From an uncultured Oscillospiraceae bacterium (GTDB lineage: Bacteria > Bacillota > Clostridia > Oscillospirales > Oscillospiraceae): DNA of 37,273 nt. Below, piece by piece: positions 32,442-37,273 of the stretch. The translations under genes were made by a program, and so were the position numbers. Location: assembly GCA_900759385.1 (NCBI GenBank), contig CAAEUZ010000065.1:1-37273 (forward strand). The letters run 5' to 3'. The notes below the pieces were generated by a model. That model was not told the DNA's origin, searched no databases, and saw only the letters and a program-made list of their open reading frames with translations. Every line of letters begins with the position of its first letter. Positions within the stretch are counted from its first letter, which is position 1.

Positions 32442-32539
32442 AGCCTGTCCAGGGGACGCTGTGCCCCCGGATTCCGGCCTGGGCGGAGCCCGGGCCGGGT
32501 GTCAGGTGAAAGCACCAACACTATAACGAATTGGCAACT

Positions 32540-32570
32540 ATACACCCTCACAGGGTGGGGGTGTATTTTT
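32540..32570 (+). terminator. Terminator between the ATPase gene and the second binding-protein gene
   Basis: A 12-bp stem (32540-32551 with 32555-32566, one G-T pair, loop AGG) is followed by TTTTT (32566-32570). About 55 bp further upstream is a second strong hairpin, GGCCTGGGC-GGA-GCCCGGGCC, without a T-run. No clear promoter was found between this terminator and the next start codon, so the downstream gene may depend on partial read-through. Confidence 0.85.
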
Positions 32571-32616
32571 GCGGCCTTTTTCAGGTCAGATACAAGCAAA
32601 ATTGGAGGAATAAGTA

Positions 32617-33597
32617 ATGCACAGGAAACTGCTCTCCGCCGCGATTGCGGCCACGATGACGCTCACTCTAGCCGCCTGCGGCACTTCCCAGGACGACGGC
32701 CAGAGCGCCGACAACCCCGATGCCTATATTGTCGGCATCTGCGAGCAGATGGAACACGTCTCCCTCAGCGAGGCCACCCGGGGCTTTAAAGACGGCCTGG
32801 TGGAAATACTCGGCGAGGACAGCGTGGTCTTCCGTGAGCAGAATGCCGGCGGAGAGCAGGCCAACTGCACGACTATAATTGACGGTTTTGTATCAGACGG
32901 CGTGGACCTCATCCTCGCCAACGCCACCTGGCCGTTGCAGGCCGCGGCGAGCGCCACCAACAGCATTCCGGTGCTCGGTACCAGCGTGACCGACTATGCC
33001 ACCGCGCTCAACCTTGATAATTTCGACGGTACCATCGGCAGAAACATCTCCGGCACCAGCGACCTGGTAGACCTGCAGGCCCAGGCGCAGATCGTGCAGG
33101 AGCTCTTCCCTGAGGCGGAAAACGTGGGCCTCCTCTACTGCTCTGGCGAGCCCAACAGCGTCTATCAGATTGAGACCGTGCGCGGCTACCTCGAGGACAT
33201 GGGCTATACCTGCGAGGTTTACGCCTTCACCGACGTGAACGACCTCGCCAGCGTCACCCAGGCCGCCTGCGACAGCTCCGACGTCATCTACATCCCCACC
33301 GACAACACCGTCGCCGCCAATACCGAGAGCGTGGCCAACGTGGTGCTCGCCGCGGGCGTCCCCGTCGTGGGCGGTGACCCCGGCATCTGCTCCGGCTGCG
33401 GCGTGGCCACCATCGCCACCGACTATTACGAGCTCGGCAAGCTCACCGCCCGGATGGCCGCCGAAATCCTCACCGGCGAGGCCGATATCAGCACCATGGC
33501 GGTGCAGTACGGACCGATGCAGAAGATCTACAACGCCGCCAACTGCGATACCCTGAACATAACCGTCCCCGAAGATTACACTCCCGTGGAACAATAA
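32617..33597 (+). CDS. Second TrpX-like substrate-binding lipoprotein
   Basis: 326 residues, with a lipoprotein signal ending LAAC (Cys21) and a shorter linker than the first copy. The body follows the first binding protein almost throughout, including the GGEQ-NCTTIIDGF, ILANATWPLQAA, GTSVTDYATALNLDN, LLYCSGEPNSVYQIET and SGCGVAT stretches. Differences cluster in the first helix (EQMEHVSLSEATRG against QQMTHDALDAATQG) and near GGDPGICSG (against GESGLCSG), close to the likely ligand cleft. It probably shares the permease and ATPase, perhaps with different affinity or a preference for another aromatic amino acid. GGAGG precedes the ATG. Its own terminator follows. Confidence 0.88.
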   Translation: MHRKLLSAAIAATMTLTLAACGTSQDDGQSADNPDAYIVGICEQMEHVSLSEATRGFKDGLVEILGEDSVVFREQNAGGEQANCTTIIDGFVSDGVDLILANATWPLQAAASATNSIPVLGTSVTDYATALNLDNFDGTIGRNISGTSDLVDLQAQAQIVQELFPEAENVGLLYCSGEPNSVYQIETVRGYLEDMGYTCEVYAFTDVNDLASVTQAACDSSDVIYIPTDNTVAANTESVANVVLAAGVPVVGGDPGICSGCGVATIATDYYELGKLTARMAAEILTGEADISTMAVQYGPMQKIYNAANCDTLNITVPEDYTPVEQ

Positions 33598-33607
33598 ATC
33601 ACCGCAA

Positions 33608-33639
33608 AAATGCGGGCAGCCAAATGGCCGCCCGCATTT
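33608..33639 (+). terminator. Terminator of the importer operon
   Basis: AAATGCGGGC (33608-33617) pairs perfectly with GCCCGCATTT (33630-33639), with an inner GCC/GGC. It is followed by ATTTTATT and lies 10 bp past the stop codon. Confidence 0.88.
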
Positions 33640-33897
33640 ATTTTATTATCGCTACAGCTATTTGCCTTCAGAATAAGTGGATACAAATAGCGCTGATTAC
33701 GCTTTGAGCCTATCATGCTTGATTTTGCAATTTCTGTAACTGCCCGGTATACACGTATCAGATCCAATGTAACGAATCATATGCGTCACAAATCTAATAT
33801 AAAACCAATAAATATAGTATTTAAAAAGCGGTATTCATTTTACCGGCGGGATGTTTTATTTCGCATTGCAGTTGTGACACATATTTCACAATTTCTG
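33640..33897. other. AT-rich non-coding stretch upstream of the dehydratase promoter
   Basis: About 260 bp with much lower GC content than the surroundings. Short reading frames exist on both strands but none has a ribosome binding site or recognisable product. It contains runs such as ATATAAAACC and AATATAGTATT. It may be regulatory DNA of the promoter that follows, or the scar of an insertion. Confidence 0.55.
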
Positions 33898-33926
33898 TTG
33901 ACTATGTAGGTGCAGCGTAGTATAAT
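33898..33926 (+). promoter_or_regulatory. Promoter of the dehydratase operon
   Basis: TTGACT (33898-33903) and a perfect TATAAT (33921-33926) are separated by 17 bp. Predicted start near 33933 leaves a leader of about 150 nt before the first gene. Confidence 0.85.
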
Positions 33927-33999
33927 ACTTACAAGAAATTTGTCAGTAAAACCGCAGACCAGAATTTCACCCCGGTGGGGCAGCGTTTCAGAGAATATG

Positions 34000-34026
34000 G
34001 CTGGCGCTCGCTCGCCGGGCTTTTTT
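34000..34026 (+). terminator. Leader terminator before the dehydratase genes
   Basis: GGCG (34003-34006) pairs with CGCC (34013-34016), extended by GCT/GGC with one bulge, then TTTTTT (34021-34026). The stem is modest, about 7 bp. It lies after the promoter and 58 bp before the first gene, so it could act as an attenuator. Confidence 0.55.
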
Positions 34027-34043
34027 GCTATCGGGGGCAAAAT

Positions 34044-34054
34044 TGGTCTGACCA
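34044..34054. promoter_or_regulatory. TGGT-N3-ACCA operator-like palindrome in the dehydratase leader
   Basis: TGGT-CTG-ACCA, preceded by AAT to give AATTGGTCTGACCA, is close to the PdhR/FadR-type GntR consensus. A degenerate copy with an intact right half (GCAGACCAGAAT) lies 93 bp upstream, around +24 from the predicted transcription start. Confidence 0.45.
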
Positions 34055-34084
34055 GAATCTGATTGAACACGAGGGGGGTAAAAC

Positions 34085-35308
34085 TTGCGAGACTTAAAGC
34101 ACATGATCGAGTTTGAAGAGCTGCTGCGCGCAGCGAACAACGACCTGGTCAAGCGCGCCTGTGCCGACGGGCGGCTGGCGCTGGCGTATAACTGCTCGCA
34201 CGTGCCGGAGGTGCTGCTGGACGTGGACGGCTGCTTCGGCGTGAGGCTGCGCGCGCCGGACTGCTTCAGCCCGGACATGGCGACGTACTACATGACGAAC
34301 CGCTCATGTCCCTACTCCAAGAGCATCCTCGAGCGTGCGTTCGAGGGCGGCTATAACTTCATCGCCGCGCTGCTGGGCCAGGAGTGCTGCACGACTATGA
34401 ACCGCATGGAGCAGTATTTCGAGTACTGCGACCTGATTCCCAACGAGAAGTTCTTTGTCTCCTGCCTCGACATGCCCATCAACCGCAGCGAGTGGCACGA
34501 GGGCTACTATGAGCGGCAGATACGCCAGAAGATAACAGAGCCGCTCGAGCGCGTCTATGGCGTGGATTTCTCGGACGAAAAACTGCTCGCGGCCATAGAG
34601 CGGCACAACGAGGTCTGCCGTATCATAACCGAGATGGGCGAGCTGCGGAAGGCGGAAAACCCGGTCATCACCGGATACGAGTTCCACGTCATCCAGCTGT
34701 GCACGCTCACCTGCCCGAAGGACCTGCTCCTCCCTCTCCTGCGCGAGACGCTCGAGGAGCTGAAAGCGCGCGAGCCCGATCCCCGTCCCTCCTACCGCGC
34801 CCGTGTCATGGTCGTGGGCAGCGAGATAGACGACCCGGAGTTCACCAAGATGCTGGAGATGTGCGGGGCCTACGTCTGTGCGGACCGCTACTGCTTCGGC
34901 TCCATGCCGGGCCGCGAGGGCATAGAGGTACGCGAGGGGGAGGCGCCGCTGCACGCCATCGCGCGCTATTACCTCTGGAACAACCACTGCCCCCGCGCCA
35001 TGGGCCCGCAGGCGCTCAAGGAGCGCAAGCGGTACGTGTATCAAAAGGCGCGGGAGTTCGGCGCCGAAGGCGTCATCGTCGAGAGCATGAAGTTCTGCGA
35101 GTACTGGGGCTACGAGCGCGCACAGGACGCCATGTGGCTCACGGAGGGCTACGAGGTGCCCGGCACGCTGCCCGTGTGCCAGATAGAGCGCGACTACACC
35201 ACCGCCGCCGCGGGCCAGCTGCGCACGCGGTTCCAGGCCTTTGTGGAGTCGCTGGAGATAAAGCGCATACAGGGCGCGCTTGACGTCAAGGAGGTGCAGC
35301 CGGTATGA
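34085..35308 (+). CDS. 2-hydroxyacyl-CoA dehydratase/benzoyl-CoA reductase-family subunit (407 residues)
   Basis: 407 residues starting with TTG, supported by GGGGGG 7 bp upstream; the first ATG (34103) is too far from that site. The fold is that of the HgdB/FldC/BcrB group: NRSCPYSKSILERA near the N-terminus, the MNRMEQYF segment near residue 100, VMVVGSEIDDPEFTKMLEMCGA at about 240-260 and KFCEYWGYE near 333. These include the cysteines expected to hold a [4Fe-4S] cluster. Enzymes of this class remove water from (R)-2-hydroxyacyl-CoA through a ketyl radical or reduce aryl-CoA after one-electron activation. The substrate is not determined. Its stop overlaps the next gene (ATGA). Confidence 0.85.
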   Translation: MRDLKHMIEFEELLRAANNDLVKRACADGRLALAYNCSHVPEVLLDVDGCFGVRLRAPDCFSPDMATYYMTNRSCPYSKSILERAFEGGYNFIAALLGQECCTTMNRMEQYFEYCDLIPNEKFFVSCLDMPINRSEWHEGYYERQIRQKITEPLERVYGVDFSDEKLLAAIERHNEVCRIITEMGELRKAENPVITGYEFHVIQLCTLTCPKDLLLPLLRETLEELKAREPDPRPSYRARVMVVGSEIDDPEFTKMLEMCGAYVCADRYCFGSMPGREGIEVREGEAPLHAIARYYLWNNHCPRAMGPQALKERKRYVYQKAREFGAEGVIVESMKFCEYWGYERAQDAMWLTEGYEVPGTLPVCQIERDYTTAAAGQLRTRFQAFVESLEIKRIQGALDVKEVQPV

Positions 35309-36909
35309 AAAAACGCCCCTTCAAGGAGCGGTATCCCACCCTGAGGAGTTTCCTCAAGGGCGACGGGAAGTGCAAGTACATAGGCGACAGGTACATAGAG
35401 GGCACGAACATATATGACCGGCGCGAGTGGCGCGGCGTGGCGGACACGGCCTATGACTTCGGCTGGTGGCTGCTCACCTGGGTCAAGATGGGCGCCTTTG
35501 TGGCCAAGAACCCCGTCCGTATCGCGCGCGCGTTCTGGCGCTACCGCTGGCTGAGCTCCTACCTCGTCGCGCCGCACATGGTGGACAAATGGATAGCCGG
35601 CGACCGCGGGCTCATGCTGCGCTGCGACCGCCACGCGCTCAACGCCATGATCTCAGACAGCGTGGATATCCTCTGGAAGATGATCCGCGCCGACCGCAAG
35701 CTCGGCGAGACCAAGTGGACCGACAAGACGATAGCCTTCGACTACACCCTGCCGAGGCACATAATGATGGGCTTCCCGGGCTACGACAGCGTGAACATCA
35801 ACCAGCAGTGCGCCTTCATGCTGCCGCTGATGATAAAGCAGATGGGCGCATACTACATCGACCAGAGCGTCTCCGTCGGCATCCCGCAGGACATGTGCAC
35901 ACTGCCGCTCACCGAGGTTGGCGTGGCGGTCGAGCACGAGTACCCGGATCTGGGTAACTGCTGGCTGTGCACCAACAACCCCTGCGACGCGAACATGATG
36001 GACAACGCCGTCATGTACCGCGAGCTCTCGGACAACGGGCGCAAGGCCGTGCACGCCTTTGTGACCCCGCTCATGTACGACGACCCCACGACCAAGGAGC
36101 TGGCCGTACACGAGGTGTACTCCGCCATCGGCTTCCTGGAGGAGCAGCTGGGCGAGAAGTTTGACTGGGACGCCTTTGCCCAGGGCCTGGAGCGCGTGAA
36201 CCAGGTCACGCGCGAGGAGCTCGAGCGCTGGGACATCTACGCCACCACGAACACGATCGGCATGAACGGCGTCTGCCAGGGCTTCTTCCGCATCTACTTC
36301 TACCAGCAGAGCGCCAACAAGTACTTTGACCGCGAGAGCGCGAAAATACTCAGGCTTTTCTATAAGGGCGTGAAGCACGGCATAAACACCGTGCCCTACG
36401 GGCGGCACCGCGCGGTCATGTGGAGCTGCGGCTCCACCTACAACTGCCAGGTGGCGGCCTGGCTCTACAACTGCTGGGGCATCGTGCCGGTAATCAACAT
36501 GGACTCGCTCACGGGCCACAACCTGGTGGACACCACCGACCGCGACACCATGATCAGCGACGTGGCCGACTGGTACTGCCGCACGCCCATGCGCACCCAC
36601 ACCGTGGGCGGAAACCGGCACATACTGCAGGTCTTCGAGACCGCGCGCAAGTTCAACTGCGACATGATAATCATGTACGACGACATCGGCTGCAAGGGCA
36701 TGGCCGGATGCCAGGGGCTCATAGAGGAGGAATTCCGCCGCCACTCGGACGAGTTCCACATCTGCTGGCTGCCGCACGCGCTGATGGACTACCGCACCGT
36801 GCCGCCCGCAGAGGCGCGCAAGGCGGTCAACGACTACATGCGGACCGTCCTCGGCGAGGAACCGCTCGACCCCACGCTCGAGGTCTTCGACGACGACGCC
36901 GGCTGGTAA
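35305..36909 (+). CDS. 2-hydroxyacyl-CoA dehydratase-family partner subunit, extended N-terminus (534 residues)
   Basis: 534 residues, longer than the 370-480 of known HgdA/FldB/BcrC-type subunits. The extra length is mainly an N-terminal 90 residues rich in Trp, Tyr and Arg (TAYDFGWWLLTWVKMGAFVA), which could bind the membrane or the small membrane protein next door. The dehydratase-like body includes GYDSVNINQQCAFMLPLMIK, CTLPLTEVGVA, LCTNNPCDANMMDN, MWSCGSTYNCQVAAWLYNCW, and the C-terminal MYDDIGCKGMAGCQGLIEEEF. The cysteine-rich positions suggest an iron-sulfur site. GGAGG precedes the ATG within the upstream gene. With the 407-residue subunit it should form the catalytic heterodimer; an activase is needed and is not adjacent inside the window. 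Confidence 0.82.
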   Translation: MKKRPFKERYPTLRSFLKGDGKCKYIGDRYIEGTNIYDRREWRGVADTAYDFGWWLLTWVKMGAFVAKNPVRIARAFWRYRWLSSYLVAPHMVDKWIAGDRGLMLRCDRHALNAMISDSVDILWKMIRADRKLGETKWTDKTIAFDYTLPRHIMMGFPGYDSVNINQQCAFMLPLMIKQMGAYYIDQSVSVGIPQDMCTLPLTEVGVAVEHEYPDLGNCWLCTNNPCDANMMDNAVMYRELSDNGRKAVHAFVTPLMYDDPTTKELAVHEVYSAIGFLEEQLGEKFDWDAFAQGLERVNQVTREELERWDIYATTNTIGMNGVCQGFFRIYFYQQSANKYFDRESAKILRLFYKGVKHGINTVPYGRHRAVMWSCGSTYNCQVAAWLYNCWGIVPVINMDSLTGHNLVDTTDRDTMISDVADWYCRTPMRTHTVGGNRHILQVFETARKFNCDMIIMYDDIGCKGMAGCQGLIEEEFRRHSDEFHICWLPHALMDYRTVPPAEARKAVNDYMRTVLGEEPLDPTLEVFDDDAGW

Positions 36910-36920
36910 GGAGGACAGCT

Positions 36921-37079
36921 ATGAAATCTGTTTGGAAAATAGTTCTCGGCCTCTGCGGCCTCACCGGCGGGCTCTTCGCCGTATACTACTACAACCTGGA
37001 CATGAAGCTCATGCACCGCGTCGTCATACCGCTGCTCAACAGGCACTATGACGCGCGCAAGATAGAGCACGAGATTTGA
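36921..37079 (+). CDS. 52-residue single-span membrane protein in the dehydratase operon
   Basis: The ATG has AAGGAGGA 7 bp upstream and lies 11 bp after the previous stop. Residues 4-24 (VWKIVLGLCGLTGGLFAVYYY) form one likely membrane span, followed by a basic cytoplasmic-type tail ending RHYDARKIEHEI. I know no family for it. Close spacing and a strong site argue for a real gene that may tether or assist the dehydratase. Confidence 0.7.
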   Translation: MKSVWKIVLGLCGLTGGLFAVYYYNLDMKLMHRVVIPLLNRHYDARKIEHEI

Positions 37080-37089
37080 GGTGGACGGC

Positions 37090-37273
37090 ATGGTGAACGC
37101 TAATATCATCCCCCGCGCGCTGACACCGGAGGAACGCGAGGCCCGCAAACGCGGCGAATACGACAGCTTTGCCAACTACCTGGTCTACTGCCCGCGCTGC
37201 GGCTGCATGGCCAAAACAAACATGTACGTCATGCGTGCCGAGGCGTACATAGAGGAACTGGGCGGCACGCCCT
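37090..37273 (+). CDS. Cysteine-containing protein, cut by the window end
   Basis: The first 61 residues of an open frame that continues beyond the window. It starts with ATG after GAGGTGG, 10 bp past the previous stop. A CPRCGC motif at about residues 36-41 suggests a zinc ribbon or iron-sulfur ligand set. The start TPEEREARKRGEYDSFANYL is helical and charged. The family is not recognised; it is probably part of the dehydratase operon. Confidence 0.6.
   Translation, partial: MVNANIIPRALTPEEREARKRGEYDSFANYLVYCPRCGCMAKTNMYVMRAEAYIEELGGTP

Larger units (their letters stand above)
33933..34084 (+). promoter_or_regulatory. Structured 5' leader of the dehydratase operon
   Basis: A long-range stem closes the leader: CAGACC (33955-33960), two bulged bases, and AATT (33963-33966) pair with AATTGGTCTG (34041-34050). 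Inside lie a CCCC/GGGG hairpin (about 33970-33980), an AGCG (33982-33985) that can pair with CGCT (34005-34008), and the terminator at 34000-34026. The AGCG pairing would disturb the terminator. I matched it to no known riboswitch class. The closing stem partly arises because GACCAGAAT occurs twice (33957-33965 and 34050-34058), so a DNA-site explanation competes. Confidence 0.45.

Noticed and set aside
32540..32570. AGGGTGG at 32552-32558 suggesting a T-box riboswitch
   Set aside because: The motif lies in the loop and 3' arm of a simple terminator, lacks the following ACCGCG element, and there is no room for or sign of a Stem I with a specifier loop.
32499..32570. Possible second leader peptide (GTG start, two Trp codons) before the second lipoprotein
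   Set aside because: It has no clear ribosome site and no stop before the terminator, and its aromatic codons are not clustered.
33711..33909. Short open frames in the AT-rich island (60-65 codons, both strands)
   Set aside because: No ribosome binding sites, no hydrophobic or domain pattern, and frames end in AT-rich low-information sequence.
1..37273. tRNA, rRNA, CRISPR arrays, insertion sequences and attachment sites
   Set aside because: None seen on reading: no spaced direct repeats of CRISPR type, no transposase or integrase frame, and no cloverleaf ending in CCA in the intergenic regions.

Overview
The window looks like a chromosomal segment from a GC-rich, anaerobic member of the Clostridia, probably a gut Oscillospiraceae-type bacterium. 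The evidence is an RNase J gene, a diaminopimelate aminotransferase (DapL) route to lysine and cell wall, Gram-positive lipoprotein signals on the binding proteins, strong AGGAGG-type ribosome binding sites, sigma-A-like promoters with 17-bp spacers, and oxygen-sensitive enzymes (2-hydroxyacyl-CoA dehydratase family, iron-sulfur flavoprotein). Taxonomy is inferred from gene content, not from a marker gene search.

Layout. From 1 to about 8.75 kb, mostly minus strand: a GH3 beta-glucosidase, a flavin reductase-like protein, a small unknown protein, a MATE exporter whose leader carries a terminator, a TIGR04076-like cysteine-rich protein, and a BlaR1/BlaI-type sensor-repressor pair with two clear operators. 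From 8.9 to 10.7 kb on the plus strand is a two-gene ABC exporter. From 10.7 to 28.6 kb, all minus: a chloramphenicol acetyltransferase-family protein; a 2-hydroxyacyl-CoA dehydratase activase-type protein encoded as two overlapping genes; then rpe, recR, RNase J, an M19 dipeptidase (apparently with a CTG start) and an ArsC-like protein; then a compact dapF-dapL-nagB-like-glmM-hexapeptide transferase cluster for peptidoglycan precursors; and a large iron-sulfur flavin oxidoreductase.

From 28.8 kb to the right end everything reads plus: hypA, then the most striking part of the window. A promoter at 29244-29272 drives a 53-codon leader peptide in which residues 31-40 are YVYFYFYFYF. A strong intrinsic terminator follows, with a possible antiterminator that shares the terminator's 5' arm, and then come a lipoprotein, permease and ATPase of a TrpXYZ-like ABC importer and a second, closely related lipoprotein. 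This is the architecture of ribosome-mediated transcription attenuation responding to charged tRNA-Phe and tRNA-Tyr, and it predicts that the importer handles phenylalanine and/or tyrosine.

Next to it (33.9-37.3 kb) is a 2-hydroxyacyl-CoA dehydratase-family operon: two subunits, a 52-residue single-span membrane protein and a cysteine-containing protein cut by the window end. It has its own consensus promoter and a long structured leader with a terminator and a TGGT-N3-ACCA operator-like palindrome. Known members of this enzyme family dehydrate aryllactyl-CoA in reductive Stickland fermentation of aromatic amino acids. Importer and dehydratase may therefore be one functional unit, but the dehydratase substrate cannot be read from the sequence.
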